Numbered from the stretch's first letter, positions 17,551 to 26,782 are shown. The stretch: DNA of 64,000 bases from Bacteroidota bacterium (GCA_030684395.1 JAUXTT010000008.1:1-64000); one strand, 5' to 3'. Made by a program: numbers and translations. Notes: a model not told the origin generated them from the sequence alone.

Positions 17551-18576
17551 ATGACCATTTACGAAAATCAATCACTTTTATTGCTCAATACCTTTCATAT
17601 TGATGCATCAGCTCGTTATTTAGTTGAAATTAATTCTGAGAGCGATTTTTTGTCGCTGATAACAGATAAAAAATATATCGACAGCAATAAACTGGTTTTA
17701 GGAGGTGGCAGCAATCTATTGTTCACAAAGGACTTTAACGGCATTGTGATCAAAAATAATTTACTGGGAAAAGAGCTGATAAAAGAAGATGATGAGCATT
17801 ATTACGTAAAAGCCGGTGCAGGAGAAGTGTGGCACGAGTTTGTGGTATGGTGCATAAAAAACAATTACGCCGGATTGGAGAATCTTTCTTTAATTCCCGG
17901 AAAGGTTGGAGCAAGCCCGATGCAGAACATTGGCGCTTACGGTGTGGAGATCAAAGATCTGTTCAAAAGTCTGGAAGCATTGGATATGCAAACCGGAGAG
18001 AATGTTGTTTTTACCAATACTCAGTGCGAATTTGGTTACCGCGAAAGTGTTTTTAAACGTAAATACAAAAACAGGTACTTCATTAAATCTGTTACTTTCA
18101 AATTAAATAAACACCCTAAATTCAACACTTCTTACGGAGCCATTGAAAAGGAACTGGAAGTAATGGGAGTAAAAGAACTTTCTATAAAAGCTATTAGTGA
18201 TGCAGTGATCCGTATCCGCAGTAGCAAATTACCTGATCCGGCTCAAATTGGAAACGCAGGAAGTTTCTTTAAAAACCCGGAAGTTCCCGGAGCTAAATAC
18301 GAATCACTGAAACAGGGATTTCCAACGGTTGTAGGTTATCCATTGGAAAACGGTAATGTGAAACTTGCTGCCGGTTGGTTAATTGAACAGTGCGGCTGGA
18401 AAGGAAAGCGTGAGGGAGATGCCGGAGTGCACATAAATCAGGCTTTGGTTTTAGTGAATTATGGAAAAGCAAAAGGTTCCGAGATTTATCATCTTTCAAG
18501 TGAGATCCTGAAAAGCGTACATGATAAATTTGGAGTTGATCTGGAAAGGGAAGTTAATATTTACGACCATCTTTAA
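17551..18576 (+). CDS. murB: UDP-N-acetylenolpyruvoylglucosamine reductase
   Basis: Reduces UDP-GlcNAc-enolpyruvate to UDP-MurNAc with NADPH and FAD in peptidoglycan synthesis. The FAD-binding part has VLGGGSNLLF (about residue 50), NLSLIPGKVGASPMQNIGAYG and the Y-R-x-S element GYRESVFK. The catalytic Ser motif is NAGSFFKNP and the C-terminal domain includes AGWLIEQCGWKG. 341 aa matches the E. coli-like long form. A TATTTTTG box lies only 4 nt before the ATG. A hairpin terminator follows at 18584. Confidence 0.95.
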   Translation: MTIYENQSLLLLNTFHIDASARYLVEINSESDFLSLITDKKYIDSNKLVLGGGSNLLFTKDFNGIVIKNNLLGKELIKEDDEHYYVKAGAGEVWHEFVVWCIKNNYAGLENLSLIPGKVGASPMQNIGAYGVEIKDLFKSLEALDMQTGENVVFTNTQCEFGYRESVFKRKYKNRYFIKSVTFKLNKHPKFNTSYGAIEKELEVMGVKELSIKAISDAVIRIRSSKLPDPAQIGNAGSFFKNPEVPGAKYESLKQGFPTVVGYPLENGNVKLAAGWLIEQCGWKGKREGDAGVHINQALVLVNYGKAKGSEIYHLSSEILKSVHDKFGVDLEREVNIYDHL

Positions 18577-18583
18577 ATAAAAA

Positions 18584-18605
18584 ACAACCCAATTGCTTAG
18601 GTTGT
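18584..18605 (+). terminator. terminator after murB
   Basis: Stem ACAACC/GGTTGT with a 10-nt loop, flanked by A-rich sequence. The T run on the plus strand is weak (GGTTGTTC), so termination may be partial. It may also serve the small minus-strand lipoprotein gene. Confidence 0.5.
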
Positions 18606-18631
18606 TCATCTATATATGATTTATCAAACAA

Positions 18632-18808
18632 TTAAGTTGTGCTGGCAGTTGTTGTAGTACCTGTTGAAGAAGCGTTAGGGTTTCCGCCTGTACCTTTATC
18701 TTGTGAATAACCGGGTGCAATAGCACTATCATCTTCTTTTTTACATGCAACAAAAAGGCAGGCAGCTAATGCTAAAAAAGTTACAGCTAAAAATAATTTC
18801 TTTTTCAT
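18632..18808 (-). CDS. very short lipoprotein, function unknown
   Basis: 58 aa, too short for most gene callers. The N-terminus MKKKLFLAVTFLALA is a lipoprotein signal with lipobox LFVAC (Cys22) followed by KKEDD, the Bacteroidota pattern. The mature peptide is only about 37 residues and ends in a Thr/Ser-rich tail (SSTGTTTTASTT). It sits alone on the minus strand between murB and a small plus-strand gene. Function unknown; it could be a surface-exposed or outer-membrane-anchored tag peptide. Confidence 0.65.
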   Translation of the reverse strand: MKKKLFLAVTFLALAACLFVACKKEDDSAIAPGYSQDKGTGGNPNASSTGTTTTASTT

Positions 18809-18891
18809 GCTAATAATTATTTGGCTAAAGTATATTTTTTATTCCTAAAAAACAAATATTTAGTACCTTCAAGTTTTTGATTTGCAGCAAT

Positions 18892-19146
18892 ATGGAAAAG
18901 ACCGGAAAATTAAAATGGAAGCACGAATACCATAAGGATCAGGAATGTTTCCTCGAAATATACGTAAATGGAAATGATGTTTGTTGGGAAGATGGCCCAG
19001 CCTATTTAACAGCAAGAGGGCATGAAGGAACGGGTGGTTGTCAAACAATAGCGGAGTTCCTAATCAAACCAATGTCGGTTATTGGTGAGTTTCCGGGCTT
19101 GCATAAAGAAATGTTCGAGGCATTAAAAAACGAAGGAATTCTTTAA
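18892..19146 (+). CDS. small hypothetical protein
   Basis: 84 aa from the ATG at 18892; a TTG at 18877 would add five residues. Soluble, with a W/E/H-rich body (LKWKHEYHKDQECFLEIYVNG, CWEDGPAYLTARGHEGTGGC). I recognise no family. The codon pattern and the clean terminator downstream support a real gene. Function unknown. Confidence 0.65.
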   Translation: MEKTGKLKWKHEYHKDQECFLEIYVNGNDVCWEDGPAYLTARGHEGTGGCQTIAEFLIKPMSVIGEFPGLHKEMFEALKNEGIL

Positions 19147-19150
19147 AAAA

Positions 19151-19188
19151 ATCCCCCGCACTTCGACTACGCTTAGTAACCAGGGGAT
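19151..19188 (-). terminator. bidirectional terminator between small gene and valS
   Basis: Stem ATCCCC (19151-19156) / GGGGAT (19183-19188). On the minus strand it is followed by seven T, so it mainly ends the valS transcript. The loop contains a degenerate CTTCGACTACGCTTAG piece of the GTCGAG hairpin family. Confidence 0.6.
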
Positions 19189-19194
19189 CTTAAT

Positions 19195-19273
19195 TTATAA
19201 AGTTTTTAATTGCTCTTCCAATACCTTGATCTTGGTTTCGGCGTCAATTTGTTTTACGCTCCAGCTCAATCAA
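19195..19273 (-). pseudogene. diverged relic of a second valS 3' end
   Basis: Directly behind the valS stop, and overlapping it by 8 bp, the sequence can be read as LIELERK, then after a 1-nt frameshift (A run at 19252-19255) QIDAETKIKVLEEQLKTL and a stop. This matches the real C-terminus of the ValS encoded just upstream, LIEYERKKMQDAEITIKALNEQL. DNA identity is low, so this is not a recent tandem copy. It is best explained as the remnant of a different valS allele after recombination, or an old duplication. Confidence 0.65.
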
Positions 19274-21959
19274 ATAAAGGCTTTTTAATTGAAGCTAATT
19301 GTTCATTAAGCGCTTTAATAGTGATTTCTGCATCTTGCATCTTTTTTCTTTCGTACTCTATTAATTCGGGTTTCGCATTAGCCATGAATTTTTCATTAGC
19401 TAATTTCGCTTGTACTGATCTTAACAAGCCAAGATTTCTTTCCATTTCTTTTGAAATACGAACCTTCTCTTCCTCAATATTAATTTCTCCGTGACGAGGT
19501 ATACAAAAATCAAAACCTTGAATATGAAATGTATTGCCGGCGGCTAATTTATCCCATTGAGTATGTTGGGATCCTTTGTAATCATATTTAATCCCATGTT
19601 CTAAATTATTCATTTTTATTAAACAATCATCGAATCTTGAGACTCTATAACAATCCTCTTTCTTCTGTTCTATTTCAAGAAGAATTCCAATTTTCTGAGG
19701 AACACTGTCTTTATTTCGAACATTTCTAATAGACATTGTAATTTCCTTAATTAACTCAAAATCATTTAGCAATTCTTTATCCACTGCTTTTGTTTTTGGC
19801 CATTCTGCAACAATGATACAATCCTTTGCATCACGGTCTTTTAATGAATGCCACAACTCTTCTGTAATAAACGGCATCCACGGGTGCATTACCTTTAATA
19901 AACTCTCCATGAAAACAATAGTTGCTTCATAAGTAGTTTTATCAATTGGTTGCGCTTTGCCATCAATGAACTCAGGCTTGATCATTTCTAAATACCATGC
20001 ACAGAAATCATCCCATACCAGTTTATAAGTTGCCATCAAAGCATCACTCATGCGGTATTTGCTGTAATGATCATTGATGATTTCTAACTGCTCAGATAAC
20101 TTATTTCCAAACCATTCAATTGCAGCTTTAGAAGCATTAGGCTGAGCTACATCATCTGGTTCAAATCCTTTGATCAAACGGAAAGCATTCCAAACCTTAT
20201 TGGAGAAATTTCTTCCCTGCTCACAGTAACTTTCATCAAACATCAAATCATTACCAGCTGGAGAGCAAAGTAACATACCTACTCTTACTCCATCTGCCCC
20301 GTATTTATCAATCAGATCCAACGGATCAGGTGAGTTGCCTAATGACTTACTCATCTTACGACCCAGCTTATCCCTTACAATTCCGGTAAGGTAAACATTG
20401 GTGAAAGGTTTTTGTCCTGTATACTCATAACCTGCAATAATCATACGTGCAACCCAGAAGAAAAGGATCTCAGGAGCTGTAACCAAATCATTGGTTGGAT
20501 AATAATATTTAAGATCTTCATTCGCTTTTTCCCAACCGTTCTGAACAATCTTAGGATCAAAAACAGTTAAAGGCCACAACCACGAAGAGAACCAGGTATC
20601 GAGTACATCTTCATCCTGTTTAACATCTTCGATTTTCAATTGTCCATTTTCAATTTTCAATTTTTCGAAAGCCTCCTCTAAGGTTTTACAAATAACTGTA
20701 TTTCCTTTATTATCATACCATGCCGGAATACGCTGTCCCCACCACAACTGACGGCTGATGCACCAATCGTGTACATTTTCCATCCAGTGTTTGTAGGTGT
20801 TCTTGAATTTTTCAGGAAGTAATTGAATATTATCATTCATTACATTATCCAAAGCAGGCTTGGAAACATCGGCCATTTTCAAAAACCACTGCATAGATAA
20901 TCTCGGTTCAATCACAGCATCTGTACGTTCACTGTAACCAATTTTATTTTTGATCTCTTCGATTTTCTCAACCAAACCTTGCTCCTGTAGGTCTTTGATG
21001 ATCTGCTTACGACAAGCAAAACGATCCATCCCAATGTATGCACCTGCTGCTTCACTAATCTTTCCATCGTTGGTCAATACATCAATACTTTCTAATTTAT
21101 GACGTTGCCCTAAATTAAAGTCATTGATATCGTGAGCAGGGGTAACTTTTAAAGCACCTGTACCAAATGTTGCATCAACGTAATCATCAAATATTAAAGG
21201 CACGGCTCTGTTCACAACCGGAACAATTACTTTCTTACCTTTCAAATGTGTGTAGCGTTCATCGTTTGGATTAACACACACTGCGGTATCACCCATAATG
21301 GTTTCAGGGCGCGTGGTTGCAACCATTACATATTCATTTGAAGCCTCTATCTTATATTTTACATATACCAATTTGCTATTGGCTTCTTTGTGTATTACTT
21401 CTTCATCACTAACAGCGGTTAATCCTTGCGGATCCCAGTTTACCATACGAACCCCACGGTAAATATGTCCTTTTTTATGAAGATCAATGAATACATCAAT
21501 AACAGCTTCACTCAGTTCAGGTTCCATTGTAAACTTAGTACGGTCCCAATCACAACTCGCTCCGAGTTTTTTAAGCTGTTCAAGAATAATTCCACCGTAT
21601 TTTTCTTTCCAATCCCAGGCGTGTTTAAGGAAATCTTCGCGACTCAGATCCGATTTTTTGATTCCTTGTTCTTTTAAGAGAGCCACAACTTTAGCCTCGG
21701 TAGCAATACTTGCATGATCTGTTCCAGGAACCCAACAAGCATTGAAACCCAACATACGCGCACGGCGGATCAATACATCCTGAATGGTATTATTCAGCAT
21801 ATGCCCCATGTGCAATACACCTGTTACATTTGGCGGAGGAATGACTATGGTATATGCCTTGCGGCTGTCGGGAGTCGACTTAAAAAATTTATGTTGCATC
21901 CAATGGTTATACCATTTGTTCTCTGCTTCCTGCGGATTGTATGTTTTCGAAATTTCCAT
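19266..21959 (-). CDS. valS: valyl-tRNA synthetase
   Basis: Class I aminoacyl-tRNA synthetase charging tRNA-Val. The HIGH-type motif is PPNVTGVLHMGHML (residues 42-55), the KMSKS motif is in GRKMSKSLGNSPDP, and the editing domain includes ATTRPETIMGDTA. The anticodon-binding domain and the C-terminal coiled-coil arm (MERNLGLLRSVQAKLANEKFM) are present. 897 aa is the usual length. The ATG at 21959 is well placed (MEISKTYNPQEAENKWY). The C-terminal arm is followed by a diverged second copy of its own tail (19195-19273). Confidence 0.96.
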   Translation of the reverse strand: MEISKTYNPQEAENKWYNHWMQHKFFKSTPDSRKAYTIVIPPPNVTGVLHMGHMLNNTIQDVLIRRARMLGFNACWVPGTDHASIATEAKVVALLKEQGIKKSDLSREDFLKHAWDWKEKYGGIILEQLKKLGASCDWDRTKFTMEPELSEAVIDVFIDLHKKGHIYRGVRMVNWDPQGLTAVSDEEVIHKEANSKLVYVKYKIEASNEYVMVATTRPETIMGDTAVCVNPNDERYTHLKGKKVIVPVVNRAVPLIFDDYVDATFGTGALKVTPAHDINDFNLGQRHKLESIDVLTNDGKISEAAGAYIGMDRFACRKQIIKDLQEQGLVEKIEEIKNKIGYSERTDAVIEPRLSMQWFLKMADVSKPALDNVMNDNIQLLPEKFKNTYKHWMENVHDWCISRQLWWGQRIPAWYDNKGNTVICKTLEEAFEKLKIENGQLKIEDVKQDEDVLDTWFSSWLWPLTVFDPKIVQNGWEKANEDLKYYYPTNDLVTAPEILFFWVARMIIAGYEYTGQKPFTNVYLTGIVRDKLGRKMSKSLGNSPDPLDLIDKYGADGVRVGMLLCSPAGNDLMFDESYCEQGRNFSNKVWNAFRLIKGFEPDDVAQPNASKAAIEWFGNKLSEQLEIINDHYSKYRMSDALMATYKLVWDDFCAWYLEMIKPEFIDGKAQPIDKTTYEATIVFMESLLKVMHPWMPFITEELWHSLKDRDAKDCIIVAEWPKTKAVDKELLNDFELIKEITMSIRNVRNKDSVPQKIGILLEIEQKKEDCYRVSRFDDCLIKMNNLEHGIKYDYKGSQHTQWDKLAAGNTFHIQGFDFCIPRHGEINIEEEKVRISKEMERNLGLLRSVQAKLANEKFMANAKPELIEYERKKMQDAEITIKALNEQLASIKKPLFD

Positions 21960-22104
21960 GATAAAAAATAGGGTTTAAAGGTACTAAATTTGCTTAAACA
22001 ATTGATTTATTGCTTATCATTTAATTATGCAAAATCCGAAAATGAAGCCTGAAATTTTGATAAGTACTGCGTTTTTTTTAACTTTAGTATAAATACAAAC
22101 CTGC

Positions 22105-22491
22105 TTGCCTAACATCATTTCAAACAATCGATTCTCCATTTTTCTTCATGAGGAAGGTTACTATGAATTGCAGATCAATGATGATGTGGAAATAGATATT
22201 GATGACGTTAAAGAAATTGTAAAGGCTCAAAAAAAACTGAGTGGGAAAAGGCTTCCCACACTGATAAGTGCTGCCGGACAAGCAATCACTAATGTAGAAA
22301 CATTAAGTTATCTTTCGAAAAACGAAAACTTTCCTTATTCTAAAGCAGGAGCTTATGTGGTAACATCAGCTTCTCAACGACTACTGGCAAACTTTTATTT
22401 AAAATTAAAGCATCCGGAGCGACCAACGCGGTTTTTTGACACGAAAGATGAAGCTGTAAAATGGGTATTGGAGCAAAGAGATAAAGAATAA
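22105..22491 (+). CDS. DUF7793/STAS-like small protein, copy 1
   Basis: About 128 aa, similar along its whole length to the next gene: NNRFSIFLHEEGYYEL, DIDDVKEIVKAQKKLSGKRLP, KNENFPYSKAGAYVV, RFFDTKDEAVKWVLEQ. The alpha/beta pattern with a late AVKWVLEQ helix resembles STAS/SpoIIAA-type folds. The frame has no ATG: the first usable codon is TTG at 22105, after a stop at 22090. Function unknown. Both copies carry a TTAACTTTA motif 15-25 nt upstream, a possible -7 variant. Confidence 0.7.
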   Translation: MPNIISNNRFSIFLHEEGYYELQINDDVEIDIDDVKEIVKAQKKLSGKRLPTLISAAGQAITNVETLSYLSKNENFPYSKAGAYVVTSASQRLLANFYLKLKHPERPTRFFDTKDEAVKWVLEQRDKE

Positions 22492-22512
22492 TGCAGATAT
22501 TTTCTTAACTTT

Positions 22513-22920
22513 ATGCAACATTTATCCTTCATCACTTTGTCAAATTCTACACAAAATAATCGGTTTGCTATTTCTTTAGTTGAAGAAAGTTATTATGAGT
22601 TGAAAATATTCGCCGGAGTCGACATTGACATTGACGATGTTAAAGATATTGTTGCAGCTCAAAAACAAATGGGAGGCAAACGGCTTCCTACACTTGTAAA
22701 TGCTCCTCCCGATGCCATTGTTAACGTGGAAACGATGAATTACATTTCTAAGAATGAGAACTTTCCTTATTCCAAAGCGGGTGCTTATTTGGTTTCTTCT
22801 TCTACACAAAAATTACTTTCCAACTTTTATTTGAAGCTCAAAAATCCTCAACGTCCTACAAAGTTTTTCAGTAACCGCGAAGAGGCGGTGAAGTGGATAA
22901 TGGAACAAAAGGATTTGTAA
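22513..22920 (+). CDS. DUF7793/STAS-like small protein, copy 2
   Basis: 135 aa paralogue of the gene 21 bp upstream (NNRFAISLVEESYYEL, DIDIDDVKDIVAAQKQMGGKRLP, RPTKFFSNREEAVKWIMEQ). It starts with ATG and has its own TTAACTTTA upstream. Soluble alpha/beta protein; in related Bacteroidota proteins this region is annotated as DUF7793, and no biochemical role is known to me. A tandem duplication retained in both copies suggests that heterodimers or distinct expression matter. It converges on mgtE with 4 bp between stops. Confidence 0.75.
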   Translation: MQHLSFITLSNSTQNNRFAISLVEESYYELKIFAGVDIDIDDVKDIVAAQKQMGGKRLPTLVNAPPDAIVNVETMNYISKNENFPYSKAGAYLVSSSTQKLLSNFYLKLKNPQRPTKFFSNREEAVKWIMEQKDL

Positions 22921-22924
22921 TTGT

Positions 22925-24280
22925 TTAAACCGCACTATACAAAATCCTGCCAATCAAAAAGTAGATCGTAATTCCAAGAATATCATTTAAGGTAGTAACG
23001 AAAGGGCCAGTAGCCAATGCAGGATTTATTTTGAAACGGTGTAATGTAAGCGGCACAAAAGTCCCTAAAAAGGAAGCAAACATTATTACGGTAATAAGTG
23101 CAATACTTACTACTGCTGCTAAATGAAAACTATCACTGATTAGCATATTGTATCCGAAGATCAAAGAAGAACAAATCAATCCGTTGATTAAACCTACTCC
23201 TAATTCCTTTAATAATTTAGGAGCCAAACGCTCACCACTCACTGAGTTATTTGCTAATCCCTGAACAATGATAGCAGAAGATTGAACACCAACGTTCCCT
23301 CCCATTGCACCAATCAATGGAATAAAGAAAGCCATCTCAGGGTGAATTTTTATTTGCGTTTCGTAATTCCCGATAATGCGTGAACCAATAATACCACCAC
23401 ACATTCCAACCAAAAGCCATGGAATACGTGCTCTCGACAATCTCCATATTTTATCAGTAGAATCAACATCATCGGAGATACCCGACATTCGCTGAATATC
23501 TTTTTCTGCTTCTTCACGGATCACATCTACTACATCATCAATGGTAATTCTACCAACCAAACGTCCAAGACTATCTACAACAGGCAATACAACCAAGTCA
23601 TACTTGCGCATGATATCAGAGATCTCATCTGTTGTTTCAGTTACCTTTACGGACATTATTTCTGAATCGTAAATTTCTTCGATACGGGTAAGAGGGTGTG
23701 CAACGATCAGTTTTTTTAAGGATAATAATCCAATCAACCTTTCTTTATCATCCAACACATAAACAGTGTACATTGTTTCAACCGTATCTGTCTGCCGTCT
23801 GATCTCTTCAATACAAGCATTAACGGTTTCATGAGCATAAACGCTCACTAACTCTTTCGCCATTAATGAACCTGCCGTTCCTTCTTCGTAACTTAAGAGG
23901 TCGGCGATATCACCTGCTTGATCAATATCTTCTATATGCGAAAGAACCTCGTCCTGAATTTCTTCGGGTAACTCGTTGATAACATCGGCCGCATCATCGG
24001 AGTCCATGTTATCCAACTGCTCTGCAATTTCTTTAGTCGATAAAGAAGATAATAACTCCTCACGAAGTTCTTCTGTTACTTCCAATAAAACGTCAGCAGT
24101 TACTTCTTCCGGAAGCAGGTCATACAAATACTTAGCTTCATCAAAGCCAAGCTGATTAAAAATCTCGGCAATATCAACGGCATAATGCTCCTGCATCTGT
24201 TCCGTCAAGAACTGATCCTTCCGCTCCTCAATAGCGAGACGAAGAATATCTACATAGTCGGATGTTAGTTCAAATGCCAT
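22925..24280 (-). CDS. mgtE: magnesium transporter MgtE
   Basis: Inner-membrane Mg2+ channel. The cytoplasmic N domain (about 1-120, LLPEEVTADVLLEV, LDNMDSDDAADVINELP) is followed by two CBS domains (about 130-250, including VDSLGRLVGRITIDDVVDV) and five C-terminal transmembrane helices with GAMGGNVGVQSSAI. I start at the ATG at 24280 (MAFELTSDYVD), the usual family start. An upstream in-frame ATG at 24355 would add 25 residues lacking homology. A TACTTTTG box ends 8 nt before 24280, supporting this choice. Confidence 0.92.
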   Translation of the reverse strand: MAFELTSDYVDILRLAIEERKDQFLTEQMQEHYAVDIAEIFNQLGFDEAKYLYDLLPEEVTADVLLEVTEELREELLSSLSTKEIAEQLDNMDSDDAADVINELPEEIQDEVLSHIEDIDQAGDIADLLSYEEGTAGSLMAKELVSVYAHETVNACIEEIRRQTDTVETMYTVYVLDDKERLIGLLSLKKLIVAHPLTRIEEIYDSEIMSVKVTETTDEISDIMRKYDLVVLPVVDSLGRLVGRITIDDVVDVIREEAEKDIQRMSGISDDVDSTDKIWRLSRARIPWLLVGMCGGIIGSRIIGNYETQIKIHPEMAFFIPLIGAMGGNVGVQSSAIIVQGLANNSVSGERLAPKLLKELGVGLINGLICSSLIFGYNMLISDSFHLAAVVSIALITVIMFASFLGTFVPLTLHRFKINPALATGPFVTTLNDILGITIYFLIGRILYSAV

Positions 24281-24288
24281 TACGGCTG

Positions 24289-24296
24289 CAAAAGTA
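24289..24296 (-). promoter_or_regulatory. -7 box (TACTTTTG) just upstream of mgtE
   Basis: Exact TAnnTTTG match with only 8 nt to the ATG at 24280, so the leader would be very short. Confidence 0.4.
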
Positions 24297-24479
24297 AGGA
24301 AATGTTTAGAGTTTGGGTAGTTTTTAGAATTCTTTTGTTCAAGGTTCGAGAACATTGGAAAACAAATAAATTACACAGGTTATCTCAACAAAAATCCCAT
24401 ACAGCTTTTGATGCTTTGTAATTGTGAATGATGCATGGATCACAGTGGATTACTGAATAACATTTTCATTTTTATAAAT

Positions 24480-25079
24480 TCAGCTTTCAATATTCTTAAT
24501 GTGCTGTGCAGGAATACCACCAACAACTGTATTTGGCGGAACATCAGCATTAACCAAAGCGCCTGCCGCCACCACCGAGTTTTCGCCAATTGTTACACCC
24601 GGTAAAATGGTAGCTCCTGCTCCTATCCAGGCATTTTGTTTTATAAGAATCGGTTTGCAGATCAGGGTTTTTCTGTCGTTGGGATCCAATGGATGATTTT
24701 CTGTGATAAGATTTACTTTCGGACCTAATAGTACATTGTCTTCAATGGTAATTCCGCCCATATCCAAAAAAGAACAGGCGTGATTGATGAATACGTTTTT
24801 GCCGATGTTTATGAACTTCCCGAAATTGGTGTAAAAGGGAACGAATATGATTGTTGATGAATCAATCTCTGAACCTATGATCTCACTTAACCTTTTTCGT
24901 GCCTGCTTAATATCTTCTGAAACATTAAGCTTTGCATTTAGTTTAATGGTACGGTTAATGACTTCAAATATTTTTGAATATTCAGGATCATTCAAGCGAA
25001 TAGGTTCTCCCGAACACATTCTTTCAAAAATGTCTTTATGGTTTGGGTTGAGTGTGTTTTGTTGTTCAGAAGGGATCAT
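24480..25079 (-). CDS. sugar O-acetyltransferase (LacA/Maa/NodL family)
   Basis: 199 aa. The N-terminal helical cap (FERMCSGEPIRLNDPEYSKI) is the maltose-acetyltransferase type. Left-handed beta-helix hexapeptide repeats run from about 90 to 190 (INIGKNVFINHACSFLDMGG, ITIEDNVLLGPKVNLIT, AWIGAGATILPGVTIGENSVV). The catalytic His is in ENHPLDP. It transfers acetyl from acetyl-CoA to a sugar hydroxyl; the acceptor is unknown. It is monocistronic between mgtE and a prenyltransferase gene. Confidence 0.85.
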   Translation of the reverse strand: MIPSEQQNTLNPNHKDIFERMCSGEPIRLNDPEYSKIFEVINRTIKLNAKLNVSEDIKQARKRLSEIIGSEIDSSTIIFVPFYTNFGKFINIGKNVFINHACSFLDMGGITIEDNVLLGPKVNLITENHPLDPNDRKTLICKPILIKQNAWIGAGATILPGVTIGENSVVAAGALVNADVPPNTVVGGIPAQHIKNIES

Positions 25080-25135
25080 GAAACTAGCTACAATTGATTG
25101 CCTTCAAATATACCTATTTCCTTCTTGGTCTGAGA

Positions 25136-26044
25136 TCAACATTTTACCATATAAGCTAAAAGATACACCACATACTCAGCAAAGAAGAACCACCAAAAAC
25201 GTTTGTAGAATTTTTTAATAGATTGTTGTTCCCTCAACTGTATAGAAAATGCATTGATGATGAAAAGTGCAAATAAAGCAATGTGCCCGACAAGAAGCAC
25301 TCTGGTTTCAATAGCCGGGAATTCTGAAGCAAAAAATTCCACACACTTCATGTAAATAGTGAACAAATATGCCGATGCAACCAATAGATGACCTATGATC
25401 AATACGGTTTTCGGAGAATACAGGATAGCGCATGTTTTAATATTGTATTTTGCGTCGCCTTCCATATCCGATAGATCCTTGAACCACGAGATAACAATAC
25501 TGAAAGCGATGATGAATAGGGTGAGTATCTTTACATTCTCAGGCATCTCAAGCGTGTTGTTTACCAGGTAATTGAACACCATAAATCCGCCCGCATTTAG
25601 TAATACACCACGAACCATTGATATTGCTAAAGCCGCAGTTATGTGATGCTTCTTAAGGTAAAAAGGTGGCATTGAATAAGCCCAGCCGATTGCCGCAGCC
25701 AATACTATAATACCAAAGAGATAAAGACTTATACATAAGGCCAGGCCAAGGCTTATAAATAAAGCAGTGAAAATAATAATTTTTGCGTGCTTACTACTTA
25801 ATTCGCCCGACGCAATGGGAAGAGAAGGTTTGTTGATCTTGTCAATATCCACGTCAGCTATTTGATTGATGCCTACAATAAAAATATTGCAGGTGATGCC
25901 TATGCTTAATGCCATCAGTAAGTATGAAAGGCATTGGCTCTCGGGCTTGCAGCACACAATAACATATAAAGTGAAAATACTTATCACACTTCCAATAATG
26001 GTATGCGGCCTGCTGAATTTCCAAAGTGTAGTAAGTGCTTTCAT
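25136..26044 (-). CDS. UbiA family prenyltransferase (homogentisate phytyltransferase-like)
   Basis: 302 aa integral membrane protein with about eight transmembrane helices. The two Asp-rich motifs that bind prenyl diphosphate and Mg2+ are present: NQIADVDIDKINKP near residue 60-73 and KDLSDMEGD near residue 190. PSLPIASGE after the first motif is typical of the homogentisate/chlorophyll-type branch. It overlaps the methyltransferase gene upstream by 4 bp, so prenylation followed by methylation of an aromatic acceptor is a reasonable guess, but the product is not identifiable. Confidence 0.82.
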   Translation of the reverse strand: MKALTTLWKFSRPHTIIGSVISIFTLYVIVCCKPESQCLSYLLMALSIGITCNIFIVGINQIADVDIDKINKPSLPIASGELSSKHAKIIIFTALFISLGLALCISLYLFGIIVLAAAIGWAYSMPPFYLKKHHITAALAISMVRGVLLNAGGFMVFNYLVNNTLEMPENVKILTLFIIAFSIVISWFKDLSDMEGDAKYNIKTCAILYSPKTVLIIGHLLVASAYLFTIYMKCVEFFASEFPAIETRVLLVGHIALFALFIINAFSIQLREQQSIKKFYKRFWWFFFAEYVVYLLAYMVKC

Positions 26045-26760
26045 TTCTTTGCTTGAATTTGAATAACGATAAGAGGGCTCAAGCCGTTTTTAAGTCGGAA
26101 TATTTTAATTGTATTCCCGAACTTGGCAAATAACTTCTGGTATTGTTTTACTGAACGTGATTTTAAGACCGACACAATACCATCCATTGTAATGGTAAGT
26201 ATATTGAGAGGAAATATGTAAGTAAAGAACAAGCGTTTTAAGGAAAAGGGAAGTACAAAAGGACTTAACAGCAAAGTGCCGATGGTGGTTGTAATAATCA
26301 CTTTCAACAGGCAAAAAAGAGTTGGTTCGAGTATCTCTACTAAAAAGGAGACAGAACCTGCGGTTTGAATTTTTTCTACAATCTTTAATTTATCTTTATC
26401 ATTAAAATGATGAAAGGAATTAAACATCGTATAGCATGTCCCATGTTTAAATTCCATTTCAAGTACATCAGTGCTTAGCATTTCATAGGAGATTTTATGA
26501 TCAGACAATTGTAATGGATTGGGATATTTATCGCTAAGTACAAGGCTGCTGAAACAATTACTTTTTCTATAAATGCTGATAGCCGGTTCTCCGCTACCTG
26601 AGCAAAGGTCTGTCATGGGTTGCGCAGGCAGCGACACTATTTTGAGGTGATCTATAAAAGCATCATAAATATTGAATCTGGCAACCACAAAACCGATAAA
26701 CTCCGTTTGAAAATTTCTTAAAACGGGAGGAAACCAATTATGATCTTCGAGTTCTTTCAT
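26041..26760 (-). CDS. class I SAM-dependent methyltransferase paired with UbiA-type enzyme
   Basis: 239 aa. The SAM-binding motif is degenerate but visible (MTDLCSGSGEPAISIYR at about 49-65), followed by SSLVLSDKYPNP and the CYTMFNSFHHFND segment. A hydrophobic stretch at about 145-195 (EPTLFCLLKVIITTTIGTLLLSP) suggests membrane attachment. The stop overlaps the UbiA-type gene by 4 bp, so the two enzymes are translated together and probably act in the same isoprenoid pathway. Confidence 0.72.
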   Translation of the reverse strand: MKELEDHNWFPPVLRNFQTEFIGFVVARFNIYDAFIDHLKIVSLPAQPMTDLCSGSGEPAISIYRKSNCFSSLVLSDKYPNPLQLSDHKISYEMLSTDVLEMEFKHGTCYTMFNSFHHFNDKDKLKIVEKIQTAGSVSFLVEILEPTLFCLLKVIITTTIGTLLLSPFVLPFSLKRLFFTYIFPLNILTITMDGIVSVLKSRSVKQYQKLFAKFGNTIKIFRLKNGLSPLIVIQIQAKK

Positions 26761-26782
26761 CGATCTTAAAACAATTTTATCT

